DNA of 64,000 nt from Rhizobium sp. 16-488-2b (GTDB lineage: Bacteria > Pseudomonadota > Alphaproteobacteria > Rhizobiales > Rhizobiaceae): the NCBI RefSeq assembly GCF_017741815.1, contig NZ_JAGHMF010000004.1, positions 1 to 64,000 on the forward strand. Direction: 5' to 3'. The notes below the pieces were generated by a model, which ran no database searches, had not been told where the DNA came from, and saw nothing but the letters and a program-made list of their open reading frames with translations. The translations under genes were made by a program, and so were the position numbers. Shown here in pieces: positions 33,778 to 43,287 of the stretch (its first letter is position 1; each line of letters opens with the position of its first letter).

Positions 33778-35028
33778 TTATTTCTCCAGCGTCGCCACCA
33801 CCTCGACATGCGAGGTCCACAGGAACTGGTCGATCGGCGTCACCGAGGTGATGCGATAGCCGCCCTCGACGAGAATGGCGAGGTCGCGCGCAAGCGTCAG
33901 CGGGTTGCAGCTGACGGCGGCGATCTTCTTCACCGTCGAGCGGGCAAGCTCCTTGCACTGGAATTCGGCACCGGCGCGCGGCGGGTCGAAGACGACGGCG
34001 TCGTAGACCTTCAGTTCCGAGGTCATCAGCGGCCGGCGAAACAGGTCGCGGCGCTCGACGCTGACGGGCTTGATGCCCTGCGTGTTGCGCGCGGCGTGGT
34101 CGAGTGCCGCAAGCGGCTTGTCTTCGCTTTCGACAGCATGCACGCGGCCGATCCGTGCCAGCCTGAGCGAGAAGGTGCCCGTGCCGGCGAAGAGGTCGGC
34201 GATGCGCTTGGATTTGCCGATATGGGCAAGCACCAGCTCGGCCATCGCTTCTTCCGCCGGCTTGGTAGCCTGCGTGAAGCTTCCCGCCGGTGGCGATACC
34301 TGGACGCCGCCGAAATCGAGCATCGGCTTCACCGGCTCGATCAGGATCTCACCATTGACGGAGACGCGTGCGATCCCACGCATCGAAAGCACGGTCTCGG
34401 TCGCCTTCCGCCGCTGCTGGTCCGAAAGCTTCTTCAGGCCGTCGGCGGCAATGTCTAGGCCGGTCGCCGTTTCCAGCACGGTGATACGGAACGCTTCGGC
34501 GTTGATGGCAAGTGCCGCGCCAATCGCCTTGATCGCCGGCAGCCGCGCAATGAGGCTTGCCGACGAGATGGGACATTCCTCGATATTGACGAGGTGATGG
34601 CTTTCGGCCTGGTTGAAGCCGATGAGCATTTCTTTCTCGGTCTTGCGCGCAGCGAACGTCACGCGGCGGCGCTCGCCGGGATGAGCGACGACAAGCTCGC
34701 CGACCTCGGGCGTCAACCCCTTGGATTTCAGCGCGTCGATGACCAGCTGCCGCTTGAAGCCGCGATAGAGCGCGTCGCCTGCGTGCTGCAGCGTGCAGCC
34801 CCCGCAGGTGCCGTTGACGCCATCGGGGCCGAAGTGCCGACAGTGCGGTTCCTGCCGGTCCGGAGACGGCGTGGTGATCGACATCACCGTGCCCTGGCTC
34901 TTGACGCGCGCGATGGCGACCGTCTCGCCCGGCAGCGTGAAGGGCACGTAGACGGGGCCATCAGCGCCGTTGGCGATGCCGTCGCCCTGGGCGCCGAGCT
35001 TCTGGATGGTGACTGTTTCAGTGCTCAC
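33778..35028 (-). CDS. 23S rRNA (uracil-5-)-methyltransferase, RlmD-like
   Basis: A class I SAM-dependent RNA m5U methyltransferase of 416 residues. An N-terminal TRAM-like domain is followed by a probable [4Fe-4S] cysteine set (C63, C75, C78, C152), the SAM motif DLFAGTGTFSLRLA (~280) and the catalytic SCNPLTLARD (~369). This matches the RumA/RlmD and TrmA group; RlmD (U1939) is the likeliest but RlmC-type activity is not excluded. The start is a GTG at 35028 that overlaps the tlyA stop by 4 nt (GTGA), so translation is coupled. Confidence 0.88.
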   Translation of the reverse strand: MSTETVTIQKLGAQGDGIANGADGPVYVPFTLPGETVAIARVKSQGTVMSITTPSPDRQEPHCRHFGPDGVNGTCGGCTLQHAGDALYRGFKRQLVIDALKSKGLTPEVGELVVAHPGERRRVTFAARKTEKEMLIGFNQAESHHLVNIEECPISSASLIARLPAIKAIGAALAINAEAFRITVLETATGLDIAADGLKKLSDQQRRKATETVLSMRGIARVSVNGEILIEPVKPMLDFGGVQVSPPAGSFTQATKPAEEAMAELVLAHIGKSKRIADLFAGTGTFSLRLARIGRVHAVESEDKPLAALDHAARNTQGIKPVSVERRDLFRRPLMTSELKVYDAVVFDPPRAGAEFQCKELARSTVKKIAAVSCNPLTLARDLAILVEGGYRITSVTPIDQFLWTSHVEVVATLEK

Positions 35029-35771
35029 GGCTTGGTTCCTGCGAGTAGATATTCCTGGTTTCCGTCCCCGCCCGAGATCGGCGAGGGGATCAGCCCGAGG
35101 CTGGTCCAGCCCATGTCCTCGACGAACCAGCGCTCCAGTTCGGCGGCAACGGCGGGTGCGGTCGACGGGTCCTTCAGCATGCCGCCCTTGCCGATCGCCT
35201 CGCGCCCGGCCTCGAACTGCGGCTTCACCAGCAATACGGCCGTCGCACCCTGTTCGGCGAGGTCGAGCGCTGGGGCCAGCGCCAGTTTCAGCGTGATGAA
35301 GGAAACGTCGGAAACGATGAAGGTGAGGGGATGGCCGACATCTTCGGCCTCCAGATTGCGCGCGTTCAGGCCCTCGATATTGGTAACATCGGGGTTTTCG
35401 GCAAGCCGCGGATGCATCTGGCCGTGGCCGACGTCGATTGCGGTCACGTGCGCGGCGCCGCGTTCGAGCAGCACTTCGGTAAAGCCGCCAGTGGAGGCGC
35501 CGACATCGAGACAGTGATGGCCCGTCGGATCGAGCTTGAAATGATCGAGCGCGGCCGCAAGCTTCAGCGCCGCGCGCGAGACGTATTCCTGTGCGGGATC
35601 ATCGATCTCGATCGAGACATCCTCGCCGAAGACGGCGCCGGCCTTGGTGACGACCTTGCCGTCGACCTTGACGGTGCCGCGGCTGACCGCGTCGCGGGCG
35701 CGCGAACGGCTGGCAAAGAGACCCAGGCTGACGAGGAGCTGGTCGATGCGTTGTGTATTTTGATCGGACAT
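35025..35771 (-). CDS. tlyA: TlyA-family rRNA 2'-O-methyltransferase / hemolysin-like
   Basis: A 248-residue protein with an N-terminal S4 RNA-binding domain (RIDQLLVSLGLFASRSRARDAV, ~8-60) and an FtsJ-like methyltransferase domain (CLDVGASTGGFTEVLLERGA near 85). In mycobacteria TlyA 2'-O-methylates 16S and 23S rRNA and governs capreomycin sensitivity; the hemolysin name is historical. ATG 35771 is used because the upstream extension to 35828 has no family counterpart. It forms a tight pair with the RlmD-like gene. Confidence 0.9.
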   Translation of the reverse strand: MSDQNTQRIDQLLVSLGLFASRSRARDAVSRGTVKVDGKVVTKAGAVFGEDVSIEIDDPAQEYVSRAALKLAAALDHFKLDPTGHHCLDVGASTGGFTEVLLERGAAHVTAIDVGHGQMHPRLAENPDVTNIEGLNARNLEAEDVGHPLTFIVSDVSFITLKLALAPALDLAEQGATAVLLVKPQFEAGREAIGKGGMLKDPSTAPAVAAELERWFVEDMGWTSLGLIPSPISGGDGNQEYLLAGTKP

Positions 35772-36216
35772 GGCCTGTCCATGCCGGGCAATGCCATCAG
35801 TTGCAAGCCTTTTGTTGATTGCCGCCACCGTCGCAGCAGTCCTCTGATGTCACATGGATCGGCCATGCCCGCTCACCCGTCGACAGCAATGGGAAAATTA
35901 GCGGTCTCTAGGCAAGAGAAAAGAGACCTACAACCTGCGCTATGATGGTGTGTGGCGACGAAGCGTCAAACGGGTTGAATCCCCGAGAATTCAGCGCCTG
36001 CAGCCAATAAACTGCGACCAGTTGCCGCGCCGACTTAAACAATTTTAAATTTTCCGTGGCTAGTGTCGCCGTCGATTGCAGCGGCCGAAAACCGCGTCCG
36101 CCATGATGGCCCGAAATTCCACCGCCGATCATGTTTTCCCTCGTTGATAGTTTCCCCGCACGCGCTGACGCGTGCCCGATTTGCCATGGCGCCAGGCGCC
36201 CAGGAAAGACCGACTG
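35772..36216. other. intergenic gap, no gene seen
   Basis: A 445-base divergent gap between tlyA and chemoreceptor 3. It contains a seven-bp hairpin (GGTCTCT / AGAGACC, 35903-35928) and an AT-rich patch (AACAATTTTAAATTTTCC, ~36038-36055) that may be promoter DNA. No additional coding region is convincing. Confidence 0.5.
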
Positions 36217-38151
36217 ATGTTTGCAAGAAACATGTCCCTGAACGGTAAGCTCGCCGCGACTTTCGCGGCTCTCATTCTCATCTTTGTATCCGTCTCCGCC
36301 TTCGTCTATTCGAAGGCCGGCGCCGTGGCGGAAGCTGCCATCGAGGAAAAGCGGTCGGAGCTGCTGGTCAACCAGATCGACGACGCGCTGCAGGCCATGC
36401 TCGAGCAGGCCGTGAACCTGCGCGGTTTCCTGCTCTTCAAGAGCGACAGCACCTATGGCGATCTCTTCAACAACCGCGACCGCATGCTGAACGCGATTGC
36501 CGCCGCCAAGCAGACGGCCGCGGGCAAGACCGAGTTCGTGAGCCAGATCGACGCCATGCAGAAGGCCGCCGACCTCTATTTCAACCAGCTCGCCGTGCCG
36601 CAGAGCAAGGCGCGCAAGGAAACCGACATGCCGATCGACCAGATCGTCAAGATCGGCGTCAACGAAACCAAGGGCCAGCTCGACGGCTTCCGCCAGGCTT
36701 CGGCCAAGATCAAGCAGGCCGCGCGTGATGAATCCGCAGCGCTTTCCGCCATCAAGGCCGATGCAAGTGCGGCGCTCAACATGACGCTGCTCTTCGGCGG
36801 CATCTTCGCGGCCTTCGCCGCCGTCGTGCTCGCCTGGATGCTGTCGCGCAGCATCGTTCGCCCGATCGTCGGCATGACCTCCGCCATGGGCCGTCTGGCC
36901 GGTGGCCAGAATGATATCGAGGTTCCGGCACTTGATCGCCAGGACGAAGTCGGCCGCATGGCGCAGTCGGTTCTGGTGTTCAAGAACGCGGCGATCGAGA
37001 AGCTGCGCCTTGCCGGCGAAACCGACCGCATGCGTGGAGACGCCGAACGCCAGCGCCAGATGGGCGACGAGCAGAAGGCGCGCGAGGAAAGCGAACTGCG
37101 CTTCGCCATCGACAACCTCGCCGACGGTCTCTCTGGCCTTGCCAACGGCAATGTCGCGATCCGCATCACCACCGCCTTTGCGCCCCAGTTCGACCGCCTG
37201 CGCAACGACTTCAACCACGCCGTGGAGAAGCTGCAGGCAGCCCTGCAGTCGGTTGGCCACAATGCGTCCGCCATCAATGCCGGCGCCGGCGAAATCCGCA
37301 CCGCAGCTGACGATCTGGCCCGCCGCACCGAGCAGCAGGCCGCAGCCGTCGAGGAGACGGCAGCAGCGCTGGAAGAGGTCACCACCACGGTCCGCGACAG
37401 CGCCAAGCGCGCCGAGGATGTCGGCCAGCTCGTCGAGCGCACCCGTCTCGGCGCCGAGCGCTCCGGCGAGGTCGTCCGCAAGGCCGTCACCGCCATGCAG
37501 GAAATCGAGAAGTCCTCGGGCGAGATCTCCAACATCATCGGCGTCATCGACGACATCGCCTTCCAGACCAACCTGCTGGCGCTGAACGCCGGCGTCGAGG
37601 CCGCACGCGCCGGTGAAGCCGGCAAGGGCTTCGCCGTCGTCGCTCAGGAAGTGCGCGAGCTCGCCCAGCGCTCGGCCAACGCCGCCAAGGAAATCAAGGC
37701 GCTGATCAACACATCGGGTACGCAGGTGAACTCCGGCGTCTCGCTGGTCGGTGAAACCGGCAAGGCGCTGTCCGAAATCGTCGGCGCCGTGCAGGAGATC
37801 AACCGCCATGTCGGCGCCATCGTCACCGCCACGCGCGAACAGTCGATCGGCCTGCAGGAGATCAACACCGCCGTCAACAACATGGACCAGGGCACCCAGC
37901 AGAACGCCGCCATGGTCGAGGAACAGACGGCCGCCAGCCACTCGCTCGCCCAGGAAGCCATGGCGCTGGACGATCTGCTGCGCCAGTTCAACCTCGGCAA
38001 CGACCGCGCGGCACCGCGCGCCGCAACCGCCACTCCCGCCTCGCGCCCGGTCGCCTCGCCGGCCAACGCACTGAAGCGCAGCGTTGCCCGCGCCTTCGGT
38101 GGCGGTGGCGCAAGTGCCGCGGCTGTCAAAGAGGAATGGTCGGAGTTCTGA
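36217..38151 (+). CDS. methyl-accepting chemotaxis protein with C-terminal CheR-type tether
   Basis: A 644-residue chemoreceptor. TM1 is at ~12-34. A helical periplasmic bundle with a CHASE3-like or 4HB character lies at ~36-185 ([20 protein letters not shown]). TM2 is at ~190-212, HAMP at ~213-266, a second HAMP-like segment at ~295-340, and the signalling coiled coil follows with its tip ([15 protein letters not shown]) near 447. A 40-residue Ala/Pro-rich flexible linker ends in EEWSEF, which resembles the Trp-x-x-Phe pentapeptide that docks CheR/CheB in rhizobial and enteric receptors. ATG 36217 is preceded by CAGGAAAG. Confidence 0.93.
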   Translation: MFARNMSLNGKLAATFAALILIFVSVSAFVYSKAGAVAEAAIEEKRSELLVNQIDDALQAMLEQAVNLRGFLLFKSDSTYGDLFNNRDRMLNAIAAAKQTAAGKTEFVSQIDAMQKAADLYFNQLAVPQSKARKETDMPIDQIVKIGVNETKGQLDGFRQASAKIKQAARDESAALSAIKADASAALNMTLLFGGIFAAFAAVVLAWMLSRSIVRPIVGMTSAMGRLAGGQNDIEVPALDRQDEVGRMAQSVLVFKNAAIEKLRLAGETDRMRGDAERQRQMGDEQKAREESELRFAIDNLADGLSGLANGNVAIRITTAFAPQFDRLRNDFNHAVEKLQAALQSVGHNASAINAGAGEIRTAADDLARRTEQQAAAVEETAAALEEVTTTVRDSAKRAEDVGQLVERTRLGAERSGEVVRKAVTAMQEIEKSSGEISNIIGVIDDIAFQTNLLALNAGVEAARAGEAGKGFAVVAQEVRELAQRSANAAKEIKALINTSGTQVNSGVSLVGETGKALSEIVGAVQEINRHVGAIVTATREQSIGLQEINTAVNNMDQGTQQNAAMVEEQTAASHSLAQEAMALDDLLRQFNLGNDRAAPRAATATPASRPVASPANALKRSVARAFGGGGASAAAVKEEWSEF

Positions 38152-38180
38152 TCGAACGCCTGATCAGCGACAGGAAAGGG

Positions 38181-38210
38181 AAGGGGCTGCGCATCGCGCG
38201 GCCCCTTTCG
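38181..38210. terminator. terminator between convergent mcp and lysR genes
   Basis: A 12-bp stem AAGGGGCTGCGC / GCGCGGCCCCTT (one wobble pair) with loop ATC is followed by TTTCG. The T-run is short, but the site lies 30 bases after the MCP stop and before the convergent LysR stop, and may work in both directions. Confidence 0.7.
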
Positions 38211-38238
38211 TGTTCAGGACCTCATCTGGCCGCAAACC

Positions 38239-39129
38239 TCAGCTGGCCAGCGCCAGCCCGCCATAGCGGCTGATCTCGCTTTCGATCTCGGCCACCAGCG
38301 TATCGAGCGCTGCGTTGCGCACCTTGCGGCCGCGACGGACCACATAGACGAGATCGGGCGGCACGGGGAAGCGGTCGGTGATAATCTGCATCTCCGGCCG
38401 CAAATGCCGCTCGTTGAGCAGCGCCACGCCCATGCCGGAGCTGACGGCGGCGATAATTCCCGCGGCACTTGCGCATTCGAACACCGTCTCCAGCATGATC
38501 CCGCCATCCTGCCCGATATCGAGCGCCCAGTGGCGATAGAAGCAATCGTCGTGGAAGGAGAGGAAGGGCACGGACGCCGTCTGCGGCAAGAGCAGGCTCG
38601 GATGCTTCACCCAATGCAGCGTCTCTCGAAACAGGATGACATCGGTCGGGCGCACCTCGTGGGCAAAGACCTGCACGATCGCCGCGTCGAGCTCGCCCTG
38701 CTCGAGCATTGCCCGCAGCACCAGGCTCATCCGCACCTGCGTGCGCACGGAAACATCCGGATGCAGCCGGCGGAAGCGACCGAGAATATGGGCGAGCGCC
38801 GAGCAGGTCGTATCCTCCGTCAGCCCGAGCGCGATCCGCCCCGCGAGCGTCGTCTTCGACAGGCTGAGCAGCGCCTCGTCGTGCAGCCCGAGAATGCGCC
38901 CGGCATAATCCAGCAGCTCCTCGCCCTCGGTGGTAAAGGCGGTGGTGCCGGCCTTGCGGTTCAAAAGCTCGCAGCCGAGGCTCGTTTCCAGCCGCTTTAT
39001 CTTGTGGCTGACGGCCGATTGCGACAGGCCAAGCGCTTCCGCCGCCCGCGTGATGCCGCCGTGATGACGGATCGCCCAGATGGCGCGCAGCGCGTCTATC
39101 TCCAGTCGCCGGTTGTTCAGGTCGCTCAT
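38239..39129 (-). CDS. LysR-family transcriptional regulator
   Basis: A 296-residue regulator with an N-terminal winged helix (EIDALRAIWAIRHHGGITRAAEALGLSQSAVSHKIKRLE, ~9-47) and a LysR substrate-binding domain (~90-290). ATG 39129 (MSDLNNRRLEIDAL) is preferred to an upstream in-frame ATG at 39198. It is divergent from an EamA-family exporter, the classical arrangement in which LysR controls its neighbour. Co-inducer unknown. Confidence 0.9.
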   Translation of the reverse strand: MSDLNNRRLEIDALRAIWAIRHHGGITRAAEALGLSQSAVSHKIKRLETSLGCELLNRKAGTTAFTTEGEELLDYAGRILGLHDEALLSLSKTTLAGRIALGLTEDTTCSALAHILGRFRRLHPDVSVRTQVRMSLVLRAMLEQGELDAAIVQVFAHEVRPTDVILFRETLHWVKHPSLLLPQTASVPFLSFHDDCFYRHWALDIGQDGGIMLETVFECASAAGIIAAVSSGMGVALLNERHLRPEMQIITDRFPVPPDLVYVVRRGRKVRNAALDTLVAEIESEISRYGGLALAS

Positions 39130-39300
39130 GTCACTCGGTCTCTTCGTTGCCTGCCGATCAGAGCATGCAATGATGAGCCAGCATTTGCAAACTTCCATGA
39201 CTGGTTTCGCTTGAATGTCATGCCGTGATCGAAATTTGTCATGTGCTCGCCGGCAACCAATGGCTTATGCCCTCGGTGAGACGCATGACAGGGATCACCG

Positions 39301-40197
39301 ATGACGGACCACGCATTGACCGCCACGACCAAGCAGCAGCATCGCCTTCTATGGCCGCTGATGGCCACATTGCTGATCATCGGCTGGAGCTCCGGCTTCG
39401 TCGGTATCCGCTATGCCAGCGAGGAGGCAAGCGTCGTGCTCGTGCTCTTCTGGCGCACGCTGCTGTCTGGCCTGATCCTGCTGCCCTTCGCCCTGACCAT
39501 CGGCCCGCGCATGCAGCGGAAGGCGATCGTCGGGCAAATGTGGTTCGGCGTCATGTCGGTCTTCCTATATCTCGGCGGCTTCGCGCTGGCGATCGAGCAG
39601 CGGGTACCCACCGGCCTCGTGGCGCTGATCTCGGACTTGCTGCCGCTCGCCATCGCCACCCTGTCGCAGCCGGTGCTCGGCGAACGCCTGAGCGGCCGCC
39701 AGTGGCTGGGCACGGCGATCGCCGTCGCCGGCGTGCTGATCGTCTCGCTCGATAGCCTCAGCTTCGGCTCGGCGCCGCTCTGGGCTTACGGATTGACCGT
39801 CGGCTCGATGCTGATCTTCGCGCTCGCCTCGGTGCTCCACAAGCGCCGGCGCGTCGGCCACATGCCGGTGCACCAGAGCCTCTGCATCCACACGCTGACC
39901 GGTTCGGTGCTCTTCGGTATCTGCGCACTGATGCAGGGGGACATCGCGCCGCCGATGACTGAGAATTTTGCCATCGGCATGGTCTGGCTGGTGCTGATCG
40001 CCACCTTCGCCGCCTATTCGGTCTATTACACCAGCCTGCGGCTCTTCCCGGTCGCCAAGGTCAGCGCCGCGATCTATCTGAGCCCACCGGTCACCATGCT
40101 CTGGGCCTGGGCGCTGTTTTCCGAGCCGCTGACGCTGACGATGTTTGTCGGTCTCGGCGTCACGCTGGTCGGCGTTTTCATGACCTCGCGCGCCTGA
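39301..40197 (+). CDS. EamA/DMT-family transporter
   Basis: A 298-residue inner-membrane protein of the drug/metabolite transporter superfamily, with ten predicted helices in two EamA repeats (first ~15-140, second ~160-290). Typical features are SSGFVGIRYA near the start, GGFALAIEQRVPTGLVALISDLLPL at the end of repeat one and the closing LSPPVTMLWAWALFSEPLT..MFVGLGVTLVGVF. Such proteins export amino acids, purines or drugs; the cargo is unknown. It is probably controlled by the divergent LysR. Confidence 0.9.
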   Translation: MTDHALTATTKQQHRLLWPLMATLLIIGWSSGFVGIRYASEEASVVLVLFWRTLLSGLILLPFALTIGPRMQRKAIVGQMWFGVMSVFLYLGGFALAIEQRVPTGLVALISDLLPLAIATLSQPVLGERLSGRQWLGTAIAVAGVLIVSLDSLSFGSAPLWAYGLTVGSMLIFALASVLHKRRRVGHMPVHQSLCIHTLTGSVLFGICALMQGDIAPPMTENFAIGMVWLVLIATFAAYSVYYTSLRLFPVAKVSAAIYLSPPVTMLWAWALFSEPLTLTMFVGLGVTLVGVFMTSRA

Positions 40198-40201
40198 TAC
40201 C

Positions 40202-40627
40202 TCACGCGTCGTTCGCCTTGCCATCGCGAAAATACAGGCGCTGGATGACCGCCATGATCAGCGCCGTCGCCCAGCCGAAGATGATCCAGCCGTTGACCGC
40301 TTCGAACACCGAAATCTGCCGCCACTCCTTGCCGAGCACGACATCGCCATAGCCGACCGTCGTGAAGGTGGCGGTGGAGAAATAGATGGCGTCGTCAAGC
40401 GAGGGCAGGGCGCCGATCAGGTAGTAGAGAAGCGCCCATAGGCAGATATCGAGACTGATGGGAATGAGGAGGTAGCTGACCCAGGCGACGGTCGCGATCG
40501 TGGCATGGCGGCCGAGATATCCCGGCTGCGCATGCCGGATGGCGCGAAGCCCGATCTCCATGAAGACGGCCTGTATGGCGACTGTGGCCGCGATCAGCGC
40601 GGTGGCGAGGAGAAAATTGACGGGCAC
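40202..40627 (-). CDS. two-TM potassium channel family protein
   Basis: A 141-residue membrane protein with a pore loop bearing the canonical K+ selectivity filter TTVGYGD (residues 89-95), flanked by hydrophobic helices (~3-25, 45-70 and 103-132). It lacks the cytoplasmic RCK domain of larger channels. The Ion_trans_2 family assignment is clear; gating is unknown. It is tail to tail with the EamA gene, four bases between stops. Confidence 0.88.
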   Translation of the reverse strand: MPVNFLLATALIAATVAIQAVFMEIGLRAIRHAQPGYLGRHATIATVAWVSYLLIPISLDICLWALLYYLIGALPSLDDAIYFSTATFTTVGYGDVVLGKEWRQISVFEAVNGWIIFGWATALIMAVIQRLYFRDGKANDA

Positions 40628-40648
40628 CGGACCTCCAGTGGATGTGGG

Positions 40649-40969
40649 TCAATATTGTACGGCGATCTCGGCTTCGTTGCGTCTACGCGCGAGCCTACAG
40701 AACGGAATGTCTTCCGTAGCGCATGCCGAACGCCGCCCTCCGCCTTCAGCATGCGCGCGACTGGTCTCAGCATGTGCCCGACGCAGCAGCCACCGCACAA
40801 GTTCCCTTGCTTCGCGCGGCTCAAGCAGGACAGCCGTCACCCCGGCCTCGACAGGCAGGCCCGTCGCCCGGTCGATGACGTTAACAAGCCCAAGGCGGCC
40901 CGGCACAACCATGTACCGCACTCCGATCGCCGCTCCTGACTGCATTCCAACCACACCCCTCGCTTTCAT
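40649..40969 (-). CDS. putative small hypothetical protein
   Basis: An open frame of 106 codons on the minus strand whose first two-thirds (MKARGVVGMQSGAAIGVRYM, then VPGRLGLVNVIDRATG and VTAVLLEPREARELVRWLLRRA) read like a folded protein. The C terminus is Arg-rich and low in quality. No strong ribosome site is seen before ATG 40969; a second ATG lies at 40945. The frame stays open into the antisense of the neighbouring antiporter gene, which weakens the case. I list it as possible because the 438-base gap is otherwise empty. Confidence 0.4.
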   Translation of the reverse strand: MKARGVVGMQSGAAIGVRYMVVPGRLGLVNVIDRATGLPVEAGVTAVLLEPREARELVRWLLRRAHAETSRAHAEGGGRRSACATEDIPFCRLARRRNEAEIAVQY

Positions 40970-41065
40970 CCCGGCCAAACTAGCAGGCACGTCACGTTCC
41001 GCATTGCGCAGGATCAATCCTTCGGGGGAAAGGCAGCCATATCGGCACAGCGTTGATCGCACGCA

Positions 41066-42253
41066 ATGCAGGACGGTCGCCAAGCCCCTATGCTCATCCG
41101 CGCGAAAATCCGGATGGAGCCCGCCGTGCAGAACGTTCAGCGCAAACATGGGCCTTCGGGGCTGGTCGAGGTTGCAATGGCGGAGCTTCGTGCCGCGCCG
41201 CTCCTGGCGCTCCTCGTCTTCGTGCCCATCGTGATCCTGACCGATATGGCGGCACCCGAGGCCCATACGCTGCTCTTCATCCTCTCCGTGCTGGCGATCA
41301 TCCCGCTCGCGGCCCTGCTCAGCCGCGCAACGGAAGCCGTCTCCGCCCGCACGGGCGACGCCGTCGGCGGCCTGTTGAACGCAACGCTCGGCAATCTCAC
41401 CGAACTCGTCATATCGCTCGCCGCCCTGCAGGCCGGGCAATATCTGCTGGTCAAGGCATCGATCGCCGGCGCCATCGTCACCAACACGCTCTTCATGCTC
41501 GGCGGCTCCTTCCTGCTCGGCGGCCTCAAGCATCACCTGCAGGAGTTCAATCGCGTCAGCGCCCGCTTCCAAGCGTCGCTGCTCTTTCTCGCCACTGTCG
41601 CCCTGTTCGTGCCCTCGCTGGTGAACCGCGCCGATCAGGGGCCGGAGATGGTGCAGGCGCTCAGCCTCGGCCTCGCCGTGATCCTGATCGCCGTCTACGC
41701 CATGGGCATGCTGTTTTCGCTGAAGACCCACCGCGAGCTCTTCGCCAGCGTCGGCGAGGCAGAGGAGCACCATGGCGGCTGGGGGCTTTCGACCAGCATC
41801 ATCATCCTGGTGGTGGTCGCGCTCTTCGTCGCGTTGATCAGCGAGGTCTTCGTCGGCTCGGTGCAGGCCGCCGCCGAGAAGATGGGCATGACGCCCGCCT
41901 TCGTCGGCTTCATCGTCGTGGCGCTCGTCGGCGCGGCGGCGGAAATGACCGCGGCCTTCTCGGCCGCCCGCGCCAACCGGCTCGATCTCAGCGTCGGCAT
42001 CGCGCTGGGCAGCGCCTCGCAGATCGCGCTCTTCGTCGCCCCCGTTCTCGTCATTGTCAGCTATTTCATCGGCCCTGAGCCCATGTCCCTGCAATTCTGG
42101 CCGGGCGCCGTGGCCATGATGTTCCTCGCCATGATGGCGGCGGCACTGCTCTCCAATGGCGGGCGCGGTGCCTGGTATGTCGGCGTGCTGGCGCTCGCCG
42201 TCTACGCCATATTCGGCCTGACGCTATTCCTCCTGCCGCCCGCCGCTTCCTAG
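41066..42253 (+). CDS. Ca2+/H+ antiporter family protein (Cax)
   Basis: An integral membrane cation exchanger of up to 395 residues. The two inverted alpha repeats each carry the acidic exchanger signature: GNLTELVISLAALQAGQ in the first half, and GAAAEMTAAFSAARANRLDL followed by ALGSASQIALF in the second. An acidic/His loop (GEAEEHHGG) divides the halves. This is the Cax/YfkE group that extrudes calcium using the proton gradient. Start is uncertain: ATGs at 41066, 41090 and 41114 are in frame and none has a strong ribosome site. Its stop overlaps the convergent AraC gene's stop. Confidence 0.88.
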   Translation: MQDGRQAPMLIRAKIRMEPAVQNVQRKHGPSGLVEVAMAELRAAPLLALLVFVPIVILTDMAAPEAHTLLFILSVLAIIPLAALLSRATEAVSARTGDAVGGLLNATLGNLTELVISLAALQAGQYLLVKASIAGAIVTNTLFMLGGSFLLGGLKHHLQEFNRVSARFQASLLFLATVALFVPSLVNRADQGPEMVQALSLGLAVILIAVYAMGMLFSLKTHRELFASVGEAEEHHGGWGLSTSIIILVVVALFVALISEVFVGSVQAAAEKMGMTPAFVGFIVVALVGAAAEMTAAFSAARANRLDLSVGIALGSASQIALFVAPVLVIVSYFIGPEPMSLQFWPGAVAMMFLAMMAAALLSNGGRGAWYVGVLALAVYAIFGLTLFLLPPAAS

Positions 42254-43137
42254 AATCCGGCAAAGTTCGCAGACGTGCGCATCCGCGCCACATCCCGCTT
42301 CGGCGTCTCCTTGTGCACGCGGACATAGTCGCGGTTGAACTGCGATGGGCTGTCATATCCGACGCGAAACCCCGCCTCGGCCGCCGTCATGCCCTCGACG
42401 ATCATCAGCCGACGCGCCTCCTGCAGGCGGATCTGGGTGCGAAATTGCAGCGGGCTCATCGCCATCGCCGCGCGAAAATGCTCGTAAAAGGATGACGAGC
42501 TCATGCCGGCGATATCCGCCAGCTCGTCGATCGCGAACGGGCTTCCGAAATTGCGACAGACATAATCCACCGCCCGGCCGATCTGGTTCAGCCGGCTTTC
42601 GCCGCTGGCGATCTGCCGGATCAGCCCGCCCTGAGGTCCCGATATCAGCCGATGCAGAATCTCCCGCTCGACAAGCGGCGCCAGCACCGGCGCGTCCTCG
42701 GGCGTATCGAGAAGACCGAGCAGACGCGCCGCCGCATCGATCAGCCGTGGCGTCGTCTTGCTCACCCGCGCCGCCGCCGGGTTTTCGTCGCGCGCTGATT
42801 GCCCCGCGATTATTTCGTTCAGAAGCGTGCGGTCGAACTCCAGCCGCAGGCAGAGATAGGGCGCGTCAGCGCTCGCCTCGATCACCGCGCCGATGACCGG
42901 CAGGTCGACGCCGACCACGAGATAATGCGCGGCATCGTAGATATAGCTGGCATCGCCGATCGTAGCCCGCTTGCGCCCCTGCGCCACGATGCAGCAGGAG
43001 GGCTTGTAGAGCGTATGCAGCGGCTCGGTCGTTGCCGAGGATCGTATAACGCCGACACGCGGCAGCGCGGTGTCGAAGTTCCCATCCACGCCGGCATGGC
43101 GGTCGATCAGGGCGGCGAGATCGGTAATCGTTTCCAT
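42250..43137 (-). CDS. AraC-family transcriptional regulator
   Basis: A 295-residue regulator with the N-terminal AraC_N cupin-like domain (LPRVGVIRSSATTEPLHTLYKPSCCIVAQGRK, ~25-190) and a C-terminal pair of helix-turn-helices (FAIDELADIAGMSSSSFYEHFRA and AAEAGFRVGYDSPSQFNRDY). This architecture typically controls an adjacent oxidoreductase gene, which fits the divergent SDR across a 150-base gap. Effector unknown. Confidence 0.9.
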   Translation of the reverse strand: METITDLAALIDRHAGVDGNFDTALPRVGVIRSSATTEPLHTLYKPSCCIVAQGRKRATIGDASYIYDAAHYLVVGVDLPVIGAVIEASADAPYLCLRLEFDRTLLNEIIAGQSARDENPAAARVSKTTPRLIDAAARLLGLLDTPEDAPVLAPLVEREILHRLISGPQGGLIRQIASGESRLNQIGRAVDYVCRNFGSPFAIDELADIAGMSSSSFYEHFRAAMAMSPLQFRTQIRLQEARRLMIVEGMTAAEAGFRVGYDSPSQFNRDYVRVHKETPKRDVARMRTSANFAGF

Positions 43138-43287
43138 GGCGCCAGCATCGGACGTCGCGCGCGCTTTGCCAAGAGAGCATCATCCCATTTCGGAGGATCG
43201 TGCAAGAATTCCGGAAAAGCCGTCTACCGCAATTGGCCCCGCCGGCGCGATCCTGTGTCGGTCAACAGATCGCTTGAGGAGCAAGAC

